From the NCBI GenBank assembly GCA_018136815.1, contig CM030931.1, positions 2,149,398-2,213,397 of the forward strand: DNA of 64,000 nucleotides. Direction: 5' to 3'. Shown piece after piece: positions 42,185-52,198 of the stretch. The notes under the pieces were generated by a model. It was not told the origin of the DNA and did not search any database. It saw only the letters and a program-made list of their open reading frames with translations. Every line of letters starts with the position of its first letter. Position 1 is the first letter of the stretch. The position numbers and the translations under genes were made by a program. This DNA comes from Isochrysis galbana. Its lineage: Eukaryota; Haptophyta; Isochrysidales; Isochrysidaceae.

Positions 42185-42192
42185 ATGGTGAA

Positions 42193-42535
42193 GTGTGAGG
42201 TGTTGGGACACATTCAAGTATTGAAACTCAGCTGACGGCACCATTGCCAAGATACCTTGCCGCGAAATCGTGTTGGTAATGAATTTCGAATTTCCTGCTG
42301 AACCTGACCAAAAATAACGAAATATAACTACTACCTCCGTTCCAATACTGAGGTGTCACGCAGGCTATTGTTGAAGGGGGTAGCTTGCGGGGGCATCGGG
42401 GCACCCCACCCAGACTAGGAGGGTGCAGAGGGTATATTGGGGCTTAACCTGAAGACTCCCTAAGTTATTTCAAGGTTGTTCTATACACGTCCAAATGTTG
42501 TACAAACACACGCACTCTACTGACTGCTTACTGTC
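42193..42535. other. Short region between two hAT elements, with a Stowaway-like end
   Basis: At 42332-42358, ctacctccgttccaatactg plus aggtgtc resembles a mariner/Stowaway-type terminal repeat. A similar inverted end lies at 61765-61796 (cagttttggagcggaggtag). No partner end was found nearby. No gene seen. Confidence 0.45.
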
Positions 42536-43728
42536 TAGGGCCAGGTCAGAGTTTCGCGCCGGACCCCCCAAAGTTTCGCGTGAAAGTTTCGCAAAAGTTG
42601 CTCACCGGCTAGCCAAGTTTCACAAAAGTTTCGCGTAGTTTCTTCGGATTACGGATTACGGGTTATTGTTATTGGTTGTTGACAAGTTGTTATGTGGAGC
42701 TGCTTGTTATTATTGCGCACGCACACCATCGGACATGGTAGTAATAGTAGGTAGTAGCACAGTAGTAGGAGCAGCAGCAGCAGCAGCAGCAACAACAACA
42801 ACAACAACAGCGTAGCAGCAACAGCAGCGTAGCAGCAGCAGTAGCAGTAGCAGCAGTAGCATCAACAAGAGCAGCAGCAGTATTATTGGATGGAGCTCAC
42901 TACTCCCGATTAAATTCCCACGTTAATATTCAACGTACATTGTCTCACGCCAGTGGACGTCGTCCCACAGGCCGGTGGCCTCGACAGCGACGCACGCGCT
43001 AACGACTAACGAGCGAGAGCGACCGGAGAGGTAGCACGGAGACGGAGAGACCAACCACGGAATATCTTTAGACCGGAGAACATTTTGGACGAAATCCCTT
43101 CCGTCGGCCGAGGTGAGGAGGACGGAGAGAGAGAGGGGAGAGAGAGAGTCTCACAGAGCGACTGCAGACGAGCGTGAAGTCGAAGTCGTGTCTGTTTATT
43201 ACCTTAAACGAGCCAACACTTATAGTAACAGCAAAAACAAAATTCGAATCGCAAATTTCGAGACCAAAATCTGCAAACCTGGGCTTGAGACCATGCGGAA
43301 TCCGAATGTGTGTGTCTTGGGTGTCAGTAGCAACACGGGGAACTGTTCAATTGTGAGTGCGGGCACGTACTTACACGAATATTCATGCCTACGGCCTTCA
43401 GCTTCGTCTGAAGGGCAGGAATACAACAATAGGTGCAAGGTGAGAGCCGCCACGGGGAAGCCGCTCGCTTCGTGACGATGACCGCATTGGAAATGACCTC
43501 AAGACTGCGTGAATAATGTCATGAAAATCATAATAATTAGCTTTGGCGGCTGGGTGGGCGCGGCCGGCATGCGCAAGAAAAATCCCCACCCCCCCTCCCC
43601 CGGCCCCCGGAGTTTCGCGCAAGTTGCGCATAATGGGCGATTTTGAGCCCAAATTTCGCGAAAGTTTTTTCCCCACAGAAGTGGCCCAAGTTTCGAAATG
43701 AGTTTCACGAAACTCTGACCTGGCCCTA
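42536..43728. mobile_element. 1193-bp non-autonomous hAT element
   Basis: Ends TAGGGCCAGGTCAGAGTTTC and its inverted copy (…GACCTGGCCCTA) match over at least 20 bases. TTACTGTC is duplicated on both sides (42528-42535 and 43729-43736). TAGGG ends with 8-bp duplications are typical of hAT. Subterminal regions hold many scattered AGTTTCGCG repeats in both directions, as transposase-binding sites often do. A CAG/CAA run lies at 42768-42880. The ORF at 43113-43475 has no transposase motifs. Confidence 0.93.
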
Positions 43729-43976
43729 TTACTGTCAGAACAGTGCCATCCCTGCGATGCGCGGGAGGTCATACCCATTCCCACCCTCCACCTCAATTAT
43801 CCGCCTCAACACCCTACACCCTACACCCTGCTCTTCGTGTCGAACAAGGCGTCAAGCTTCTCGGGGGGGTGTTGATGATTGAAAGCCTCTTCACATTCAG
43901 CGGGAGTACGGGAGTACGGGAATTCGGAATTCCCGCCAAGGCCAAGCGCGCAATTTTCGCCATAGTGCATTGCGAT

Positions 43977-44030
43977 CAACTTTATAGTTGGTTGCAATGG
44001 AGCGCGCCGGCGCGACTCTCTGTCTCTGTT
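43977..44030 (+). mobile_element. Isolated LINE 5' end
   Basis: Hairpin CAACT / TTAT / AGTTG (43977-43990), then ATGGAGCGCGCC at 43997. Homology with other copies ends after about 30 more bases. Confidence 0.7.
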
Positions 44031-44387
44031 AACGATGGCCCTTCGTCTGCCTCTCTCCTCTCTTTCTCTTCACTACTACTACTGCTTTACTTATACTAAG
44101 TAGAAGTAGATAGAGACCCTCTTCCCTCTTCGCATGAGAGAAGAGGCGACGGGCCTCTCGCTCTTCTCTCTTCCGTTCCCTCTCTCTCTTCTCTCCCTCT
44201 CTCTCATCCTACGCCGCCTCTGTTTACGTTTACGTTAGTAATTCTACGTATTACTGTGAGCGTGCGTTTGATAGTTTGATCGATAGTAGTAGTAGTAGCA
44301 GTATGTATGTAGTAGCTGTAGCTGTAGCTGTGGGAAATTGTAGGAGCCAATAAAAGCCGGTTTTGTGGCAGAGAGAGCGCGATCGCG

Positions 44388-44498
44388 ATGGCGTCGCTCG
44401 CTCTCCTTTCGGCCGCCCTGGTCACCGCGACGGCGCCAGGCGATATGGAGCTGCTGCATGGGATGGGCTGGGGTCCTCTAGCCCCAGCGCGGAGCTGA
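44388..44498 (+). CDS. Possible 36-residue peptide with signal-like start
   Basis: MASLALLSAALVTATAPGD looks like a signal peptide. The remainder is short and ends at TGA 44496-44498. It might instead be the first exon of a larger gene. It has no homology I can name. Confidence 0.25.
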   Translation: MASLALLSAALVTATAPGDMELLHGMGWGPLAPARS

Positions 44499-44737
44499 GA
44501 CAGAGACAGAGACGCATGACGCGTGTGCACAGCGTGCAGCGCCGGCGGAGTGGGAGTGGCCCTGCTTGGCCTGCTCTTCAACAGGAGAGGGCTCAGTCGC
44601 TGACCAGGGCCGCCGCGATCGGCGGCACTGACGTCAGCTACTAAGCGAAAGCCGAATAGAAGAGTTGAGAAACAGGAAGCAGAAAGGAGGAAGAAGGTGT
44701 GAATTGAGGTTACTGTGAATGAAACCTAACAATAGGT

Positions 44738-45994
44738 ATGCTTATGTCGTACTCTCGTACTCCTACTACCGGGAGCGAGTCCCGCAGAACGCTCAAGAAA
44801 CTCGCATCGAAGCCCATGCCCCCTCTCGATGTGTCTTTTGCGTCGAGAGTCGAGGTCGAGGAGCCGGGGGCCGATGAGAGACTGAGGCCACAAAGTATAG
44901 CTCTCAGTAGTTCGAGCCAGCGCTCACAAGGGAGTACCGCTACGTATGCTAGCCTCCTTGCGAAGATGGCTGGCAGTAATGGCGGCAACGGCACTCCAGC
45001 GTTTGGACAGGCCACCGAGATGGACGCCGCAGACGTGGCTTCCTCATCGGACGAGGAGGACGATCATGTTGTTCTTCACTTGCGATCCGCCTCAGGACCT
45101 GCCGCCGCTGACCTCGACGATGAGGTGGAAGATGTGCGTCGACGCTGGATCATACGCGAGGAGATGCGGATCAATGCTGCAGATGAGATATCGAGTGTTA
45201 TGCGATCTTCGGCCGCAGCGGAGACTGCCTGCGACGAAACCGGGGCCTTCGGCGAGACGAATTGCTCTCATCCCGCCAGCTCGATGAAGTCGTCCACCGG
45301 GGATGGCGCTGCCATCCTCTCAAATCCACGTGGACCAGGTGGACCTGGTGGACCAGGTGGACCTGCTGAACCACGTACTTGCGCTACAGGCTTCGTTCCA
45401 AGCCCCTTCTTCATGGGTCAGCGATCGGGATTTACTTTCAAGTTAGGCGATTCCGGCCTAGGTTACTATTGCGAAACTTCAAAATGTGCGGCGGATGCGC
45501 TCGGTGCATGTGTGCATGTAGGTGGATCAGCTTCCCGAGACCAAGATCGTCCATGCGCACGTGGCACCTTACCAAGGGTAAGCTCGAAGCAGAGCTTGGC
45601 CAACCTAGAGGATGTACCCGCTCATATGGATGCCAACAGCCTTGAGCTAGAAGCACCTGATGCTGTGATGTCAGCTCAATCCACATCAACAAACCTCGTG
45701 AAATCGCAAGGGAATGTTGATGTTGGCACGTCAAAGGCTATAGTTTTGAAACGTGCTGCGGCACCAACAGCCAATGGTGGCACACAGCCAACGACTGTCA
45801 TCGGATCAATGTTTGCGCCAGATGAGTCATCCAGCGATGATGAGGCTTCCTTCACTGGCTCCGTTGACGACGAGGCGGGAGATGGATCAACCACAACAAG
45901 CGGGTCGAGCAGAATCAAGCAATTGGCGGCTTTGCGCGGAAAGCTATCTAGCCGTGGCAGCGACTCTTCAGACGGTGAGGTTGAATTTGGATGA
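44738..45994 (+). CDS. Acidic disordered protein with a PSPFFMGQRSG-GLGYY motif
   Basis: The 418-residue intronless ORF starts MLMSYSRTPT and ends DSSDGEVEFG. It is rich in Ser, Asp, Glu and Ala, with acidic-serine clusters (ASSSDEEDD, DESSSDDEAS) that look like CK2 sites. A (GPG)n run at about 199-210 is coded by ggacc(a/t)ggt repeats. One compact motif, FVPSPFFMGQRSGFTFKLGD then SGLGYYCE (about 219-246), is much more ordered than the rest. This 'F-G-R-G-F-GLGYY' pattern recurs in many algal proteins and is probably a small binding module. I cannot assign a function. Confidence 0.65.
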   Translation: MLMSYSRTPTTGSESRRTLKKLASKPMPPLDVSFASRVEVEEPGADERLRPQSIALSSSSQRSQGSTATYASLLAKMAGSNGGNGTPAFGQATEMDAADVASSSDEEDDHVVLHLRSASGPAAADLDDEVEDVRRRWIIREEMRINAADEISSVMRSSAAAETACDETGAFGETNCSHPASSMKSSTGDGAAILSNPRGPGGPGGPGGPAEPRTCATGFVPSPFFMGQRSGFTFKLGDSGLGYYCETSKCAADALGACVHVGGSASRDQDRPCARGTLPRVSSKQSLANLEDVPAHMDANSLELEAPDAVMSAQSTSTNLVKSQGNVDVGTSKAIVLKRAAAPTANGGTQPTTVIGSMFAPDESSSDDEASFTGSVDDEAGDGSTTTSGSSRIKQLAALRGKLSSRGSDSSDGEVEFG

Positions 45995-46189
45995 GAGTAA
46001 TACTATGAGGCTACACTCTAGCCTGGGTTTGTCCGGAGAGTGGCTGTAGGTCTATGCCGTTGTATCGCGGGGGTGCCCACGAGGCAACCACCGCGGCGTG
46101 TGAGATGCAGAGCGCCAACAGCGGCCTCACATCGCAGTCCCGTTTATCGCATGATAAAATTCTCTCTACATTCACAGACACACACACAT

Positions 46190-46786
46190 TTACAGTAGCG
46201 CGCGAGAGACTAACGGTAACAAGGAAGAACGCGCGCAGACAATACGTGCCGGACCCGCGCCCGAGAGGGTCGGTTCCCCCCTCTCGCAACCCGGCCGCCG
46301 GGGTCCTCCGAATAGCGGCGAGATCCGTGATGCGTGCGACTTGTCCTGCATGTAGAGTTTGCCAGCTGCTCGGCGCACTTGCACCATGGGATCCGTTTCA
46401 GCGTACGCGACCGCCATGATGTATTCCATGCAGAGGTACGCGACGGCGGCCTCGTCTCCAATGTACTTGGTTTTGGGGATCCTGTCGTACTCGTCAGAGT
46501 AGTCGCCGACGAGCATGAGGGTTGCCTTGCACCAACGGCCCATGTATGGCTCGATGAGTGCCCACATCGACGGGGAGCGTTCCTTGGCCAGATCCACGCG
46601 AAAGTCTCCACATCCACACCTCGTCGAAGAGAAGCCGCCCTGGGCAAGGGACTGAAGTGCGCGGCGCGCAATGTGAGCTAATTCCTTTCTATTTTTGGCA
46701 CAGCGTGACCATGCGTGCCCGTAGCATCTTGTTTCTCTAGAAGTGTGAGGTATCACCAGGTAGAAATGCCTGAATAATTCCTCCAA
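46190..46786 (-). pseudogene. Duplicated gene fragment, copy 1
   Basis: The minus-strand frame contains CGCGDFRVDLAKERSPSMWA, GRWCKATLMLVGDYSDEYDR, IPKTKYIGDEAAVAYLCMEY and AETDPMVQVRRAAGKLYM. A near-identical segment lies at 54425-54712. The sequence looks like part of a real folded protein, but I recognise no family. Ends are arbitrary and no start codon is convincing. In this copy the downstream part diverges into a low-quality tail. Confidence 0.55.
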
Positions 46787-46939
46787 TGAGTATTATTAGT
46801 ACAAATATGAGCACAAAGCTAAAATGCCGAATACCCAATTTTACTACAGAATGTGTTATTTTAATTTTAATACAACGCGGCGCGAGGAGCGCGGGGTGGT
46901 GGAAGACGCCTGGGAAGAGGACTCTGGAGTTTCTCTCTC

Positions 46940-47365
46940 TCCCCCCCCCCCTCCCGCGGCATGCACACGCATGGAAGTTTCCGCACGCCGTCACGGCTGC
47001 GCAGAAAAAAGGGTTTCGGCAGGCCCGGCAGGCGCACGCCGTGTGCATGATGAGTGGCAATCACACTTCGCCAGATGCGTGTGCCTCGGGCCCCCCGCGG
47101 GGACTCCGTGCGTGGGCATGGAAGTTTCCGCACGCCGTCACGGCTGCGCAGAAAAAAGGGTTTCGGCAGGCGCACGCCGTGTGCATGATGAGTGCTCGAC
47201 TCGGTCGTTGCTTGCGCAACGGGGGGGGGGACACGCGCCGCGGAAAGCAGGGAAAATAAGTTGTTACGCTAGTCTGCATTTAATTTTAAAATAACGCTCT
47301 ATATACAACTGTGGACATTCGATCGCTCAATTCGACTGATGTCCCACAATTGACGGAACGACACC
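46940..47365. repeat. GC-palindrome repeat family, copy B
   Basis: A pair of ggaagtttccgcacgccgtc units 140 bp apart, each followed by acggctgcgcagaaaaaagg and gcgcacgccgtgtgcatgat. The block ends with the same tacaactgtggacatt to gacggaacgacacc terminus as copy A. Confidence 0.85.
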
Positions 47366-47504
47366 TTATACCCCGAGTCAACGAGTCAATACAAGTCAAG
47401 CACGCGCCTGAGCCACCCCCACCCAGTCGCCTGCCACCACCTCCCACAAGCCTCCTTCCACACTTCCGCGCCCTCCGTGCATCGTACGTCGTGCGTCGAT
47501 CACC

Positions 47505-47753
47505 ATGCCCGTAGTCACCCCCGAGGAAAGCTCCATGAGCTCCCACCAAGAACCGCATTCCGCGCTAGCTGCCGGCGCGCCCTCGCAGGCAATCTCCAAT
47601 AGTGAGATCAGCCTTGCTCTGACATCCATGAGCTCCCACCAAGAACCGCATTCCGCGCTAGCTGCCGGCGCGCCCTCGCAGGCAATCTCCAAGAGTGAGA
47701 TCAGCCCTGCTCTGACAGAGCTGATGGGTGCTTTGAGTGATTCGATGTGGTAA
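47505..47753 (+). CDS. 82-residue protein with 31-residue tandem repeat
   Basis: ATG at 47505. Residues 11-41 and 42-72 are almost the same (MSSHQEPHSALAAGAPSQAI and following; the only differences near their ends are N/K and L/P). DNA units are 93 bp (47535-47627, 47628-47720) and nearly identical, so the duplication is recent. The ORF ends ALSDSMW at a TAA. It could be a real small protein or a gene fragment after the repeat at 47365. Confidence 0.4.
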   Translation: MPVVTPEESSMSSHQEPHSALAAGAPSQAISNSEISLALTSMSSHQEPHSALAAGAPSQAISKSEISPALTELMGALSDSMW

Positions 47754-48043
47754 AGTGTCCTTCCCACCCTTGAACTGGTGAATGCTTGCGGATCTGGCAT
47801 TGGCGACCACTGAAGAATTTGTGTAGACTGACCCTATTGTCTAGGTCCCACCAGTTGTGGGAACGCGTGGTGCACTCGGCAGCCACAAATTCGATGGAAA
47901 GATTTTCATCAAACTCGTCGAGTCGTCGAGTCCATTTGATGATGTGTTGCACCCTTGAGCGTCGACGCGCGCGCTGGTGTCATGGAGATTGCGGTGACCT
48001 CTCGGCGGGGGTACCACGTTAGAACTTATAGCGTCGTATGACA

Positions 48044-48202
48044 TCTTGTTAGCTAGCATTCCTAGCCACATACACCGGACGAGCCATGCGCCAACCGCGC
48101 ACACCCCCATCGCGGGGGAGTGGCTCCGTTGCCGTTGAAGGGCTACGGTCCCGCAGCACTAAGGTTATACCAACACAACAATAAAACTCTGACGCCCCTC
48201 CC
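48044..48202. repeat. 165-bp dispersed repeat, copy 2
   Basis: See 35693-35850. It ends about 175 bp before the start codon of the zeta-carotene isomerase gene and continues into a C/CT tract at 48208-48340. Confidence 0.8.
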
Positions 48203-48345
48203 CCTCTCGTCGTCTCCCCCCCCCCCCCCCCCCCCCCTCTCTCTCCCTCCCTCCCTCCCTCCCTCTCTCTCCCTCTCTCTCTCTCTCTCTCCCTCCCTCC
48301 CTCCTTCCCCCCCCCCCCCCCCTCCCCCTCTCTCTCTCTCTCTAC
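48203..48345. repeat. C and CT microsatellite
   Basis: Runs of C (up to about 20) alternate with CT and CCCT repeats just upstream of a gene, resembling the leader at 2030-2460. Confidence 0.85.
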
Positions 48346-48377
48346 CCAGTCACCCTCTTTCTCCCTTTCCGAGGGCT

Positions 48378-49751
48378 ATGCGCTCCGTCTGCCTGGCCCT
48401 CCTCGCTGCGCATGCCGTCGCACTCGGCCTTACTCCGCCTGCGCTGCACCGGCCGGCTGTGCCGCGAGTGAGGGCGTCGCTAGGCCGCGCATCTGCCTCG
48501 GGCAAGCCACCCGCCACGCTGCCCGACCGTGGTCCCGAGCTTCCGCCGCCGACCGAGGAAGGTGGCGCTCTCTCTCAGATCCTGCCGCTCTCGCTCCTAC
48601 TAGAGTCGCAGTCTGCCGACCGCTCGAACGATCTTCTGATAGGCGAAGACGCGGCCGCCTTTGCATGGAAGAACGAGAAGATGGGTACGCTTCTCCAGGA
48701 TGGTGGTGTCGTCGGGCGCGACTGGATTACATTCTTCGCTGCTGTCGGCACCATCATGTCCGCCCTGGCGGTCCTCTGGATCTACTCGCCGACCGGCTAT
48801 GGCGACGACTTCCTTGCTGCGCTTGAGGCGGCATGTGGTGGGAACTCGCATCTAGTGACTCTTTGCTTTGGCATCATCTTCCCAATCGTGCACTCTGGGC
48901 TAGCGTCATTGCGCCCGTATGCCACCAAGATCACGGGCGAGCGCCTTTGGCGCGTCATATTCGCTTCTTGCTCCCTTCCTTTGGCATATTCATGGATTGT
49001 CTACTTCATCTCACATGCCCACGACGGCATTGTCTTTTGGAATGGGGAGCAGTACCCTGCCGTTCATGCCGCTGCATGGTGCGTAACATTTCCCCAGTGG
49101 TGAGGCATGATTGTGCCCAGATGTTCTCTAGCTGACGCTCAGGTTGTATCTTCAGACGCATGCCCGAAATGAGAAGCCTGGAAGGCGGGCCATGCCAATT
49201 CAATTCATGACATGACGCCCTTGTTCATGTGTGTCGTCAGGTTAGTGAACTTCGCATCCTTCTTCTTCCTCTACCCGTCTGTCTTCAACCTCAAGGAGGT
49301 AGCTGCTGTGGAAAAGCCTCGTCTTCATTTGTGGGAAACTGGGATCATTCGGATCACTCGCCACCCACAAATGGTTGGACAGGTGATGTGGTCTGCCGCC
49401 CACCTGGCCATGGTGGGTTCCTCCTTCACTGCGTTAACGATGGTGCTGCTCGTCGGGCATCACCTCTTTGCTTGTTGGAATGGTGATCGACGGTTGCTCA
49501 AGGAGCACGGCGATGCCTTCCTTGCTGTAAAGGAGCGCACGTCGATCATTCCTTTTGCTGCAATTTTGGAGGGACGGCAGGTTCTCCCTGCGGACTACTA
49601 TAAAGAGCTGATTCGGGCTCCCTACGTACTCATTGCCCTGGGCACCATGGGGGCTTACCTGGCACACCCTTACATGCAGGCTGGCGCGGCTCTCGTTCGC
49701 AACACAGGGCTTGTGCCTGGTGGTATTTTGGACCCCCTCTTTCATCACTGA
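48378..49751 (+). CDS. Z-ISO: 15-cis-zeta-carotene isomerase, plastid-targeted
   Basis: Exons are 48378-49078 and 49241-49751, with a 162-bp GT-AG intron that splits a Trp codon (TG|G), giving 403 residues. The joined sequence reads ..[19 protein letters not shown]. The C-terminal half is strongly like plant [54 protein letters not shown] and [20 protein letters not shown]. This heme-containing NnrU-related integral membrane enzyme isomerises the 15-cis bond of tri-cis-zeta-carotene between phytoene desaturase and zeta-carotene desaturase steps. The His and Trp/Arg residues of RITRHPQ and WETG are kept. The N-terminus ([17 protein letters not shown]) is a signal peptide, followed by a basic Ala/Pro/Ser-rich segment, as needed for a secondary plastid. 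Confidence 0.95.
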
Positions 49752-50180
49752 GCATGGCACCTGAGCGGCACTCACGTAATTGCATCCTAGGAGCTGCCCT
49801 TACTATCTGTGACCCTCCGCTTGCTCCCCACGCGCGCTCATCATGTGGATGCGTTGCTAGTGAATGGCAAGCGTTGCTGCACGGGATGCCAGTATTTCAT
49901 TGTTTGGAGCCGTGGGTAAGGTTGTGGGGATGTATGTGGCTATGGTATGCTGGTGGCAGCATGCGCTCCAACACAACGCACGGTTGGTCATGTGCTACAG
50001 GCACTTGACATTGACACTGATTGGACTGCAAATAAATTGCAATAGTGTCGCTGTGGGTCGCCGATTGCTCACAGGCTGCCTGTATGTTGCTCGCCTAGCG
50101 CTGGCCCAAGGCCACGCAAAAGGTTGGTGGCGCTGCTTCCGCTCAGTCAAGCCGGTGCACACTTCCAACACATAACTCAC
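49752..50180. other. 3' flank, no gene seen
   Basis: Ordinary composition with short frames only. Confidence 0.35.
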
Positions 50181-50660
50181 GAACTAAGTTCATACTTAGT
50201 TCAGCATGGGGGGGCGCCTCGTGTCCCCCCTCTCAGGCACCAATTCCCCTCCGGGGGGCCTGTCGGTCAACCCCATGCTCTGGCCCTTTTGGCATGCGAG
50301 CAGGGCAATCAACACCACCACCCAGACCCCCAGTGGGCGCGGGTCGCGAGCCGCACTCCCAGGCTCACTTGGGCCTGCTCTCGTACTGACTCCCCCCCCA
50401 TCCCTAGTCGCCAGGCAGACAGGGGCCTCTGGGCGGCACCCAGGGCCAGCGAGGCGAGCGAGGGAGAGGCAGGGGGGGCCAGGGGCTGAGCCCCAGTCTC
50501 CACTGCCTCTTGCGCCCACCTGGTCGGGCGGGTCGTCTTGACGCGGTCGCTTCGGCGACAGGGGGGGGTCCATGAATGCTTCGGCTCCATCGCGGCGAGG
50601 GCGGCGGCGGCGAGGGCGGGAGGCGGCGCGCGCTCCATGACCCTATCGTTTTACCGATAG
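50181..50660. mobile_element. Two LINE-type 5' ends joined tail to tail
   Basis: On the left, a plus-strand hairpin GAACTAAG / TTCATA / CTTAGTTC (50181-50202) precedes ATG 50206. On the right, a minus-strand hairpin CTATCG / GTAAAA / CGATAG (50643-50660) precedes ATG 50638, whose product starts MERAPPPALAAAALAAM like the LINE at 10881. The two point toward each other and meet near 50500 with both 3' parts missing. Confidence 0.75.
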
Positions 50661-51039
50661 TTCGGGCTGGGCGCCCCTACACAGTCGCGGCTTTGGCGCT
50701 TTGGCCTCGTTCGCAAGCACGAGACACAGACCCGACCAGACAACTCAATCCTCACCAAATGGGGCCTGCGTATCAAAAGCTTCAATGAAAGCAAGGCGCA
50801 CAGGCCCTTGGACCAAAGGGATAGGACAGCAAACACGACCGACTCAAGAAGGCCAAACGGCCCTTCCCACACACACCCACGACGGGGGGGAACCCACGCG
50901 CCGGCGATGAAGCCCAAGGCCCACAAGCCACAAGATAGGTCACACAACATGCCCAAGGGGCACCACCATTCAAGGCGAAGCCCACATGGGCGAGACCGCA
51001 CGACGCAGGGAGAGGCCCCGCAACAATGCGACCAGCTCA
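50661..51039. other. Probable LINE-derived fragment
   Basis: A plus frame reads RPDNSILTKWGLRIKSFNES, which could derive from a retroelement ORF, but I cannot match it to another copy in the window. No gene called. Confidence 0.3.
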
Positions 51040-51438
51040 TATACTCATGCACTCATGCATGGTGCCGGGCCAGCCCCTCGTGCATGAGCACGAGGGCGGT
51101 ATCGCGGCTGCGTAGGGTCCAGGCCCGGGGGCCTTCCCTATTGGAGTGTCCGGCTGGTGTGGTGTGTTTGGTGTTGCTGTGGGTGGTGGTTTGGGGTTTG
51201 GGTTTTGGGTGTGCTGCATGCTGGCTGCTGCCAGCATGCGTGCTGCTGTCTCGCTGTTCGTGGTGATGCGCGGACGTGGCACGGTGGCTCTTTCGCCCAC
51301 CTGGCTGGGCGGGTCGTCCTGTCGTGGTCGCTTTGGCGAGAGCCATAGGTGTGCGCCCTGCTCAGGACTTCGTCCAACGCGGCGGCAGTGGGGGAGGGAG
51401 GCGGCGCGCACTCCATGACCCTATCGTTTCAACGATAG
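51040..51438 (-). mobile_element. Truncated LINE 5' end
   Basis: Minus-strand hairpin CTATCGT / TGAA / ACGATAG (51421-51438), then ATG 51416 with product MECAPPPSPTAAALDEV. The following 370 bp match the ORF1 N-terminal region of the LINE at 10881 (for example the 'tgctgcatgctggctgctgccagcatgc' palindromic stretch near 51213 and 10677). No RT follows. Confidence 0.75.
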
Positions 51439-52198
51439 TTGCATCGCAACCAATCATAAATCTATTTGTATAAGGTGTTACTCTGTAGATCTATGACACA
51501 GGCCTATGGGCTATAGGCTATAGGCGGCAGTGCATGAATGACTGGAACCCCAATGCCTACACACACATGAAAGAAAGCGAAGGTTGCGCGGCAGCAACCA
51601 TTGAGCGGCGACGATCCATTGGAACAAAGAATGTGCGCACACATGCTCTCATCCTCCTATCTGCACCCTACGATCAGTTCTGCTTCTCCTGTAGCAGCCC
51701 TGAAGACATCTATAGAGTACGCACATTGCAGGATCACGCAGAGCAGAACTCACGCAAAGCATAACTCACAACATCACACGCATGACGGACGGAGTGTAGG
51801 TAATGACTTCCTTGGTGCGCTGGAGTGATGCTCGCGGAGCACCGAGGCTGAAATCCATGCATCATCATTCAAAGAAGCCGATCGCTCAATCCAACGAGAT
51901 CAGCACCAGGACGTGAGTAACGGAGAGGAGTCGCAAAGGTCTTACCACCGGATCAAGAATCTCGAAAGTGCACATTGAACCAAGCCTTGTGTAGCTTGCA
52001 AGCTTGGGAAGGCCGCAGCCGCAAACATATCAGAGAGCACAGCCATGACATCCTTATGATCACGCCATGCGATACCGGGCAGGCGATCGCTTAGACAGTT
52101 CTCGTTGTGAGATGGCTGATAATTCAATACGCATCCAATAGGTGAGGGGGGCAGTGAGCTGTCCAACATTTCACCACCTGTCGCAGTTTAGTGTTCGT
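51439..52198. other. No supportable gene
   Basis: Short plus-strand frames (for example 51534-51764) lack domains. This is the 3' flank of the TBP gene. Confidence 0.35.

Noticed and set aside
48044..48202. tRNA gene in the 165-bp repeat
   Set aside because: No cloverleaf or B-box-like GGTTCRANNC could be built from the conserved part.
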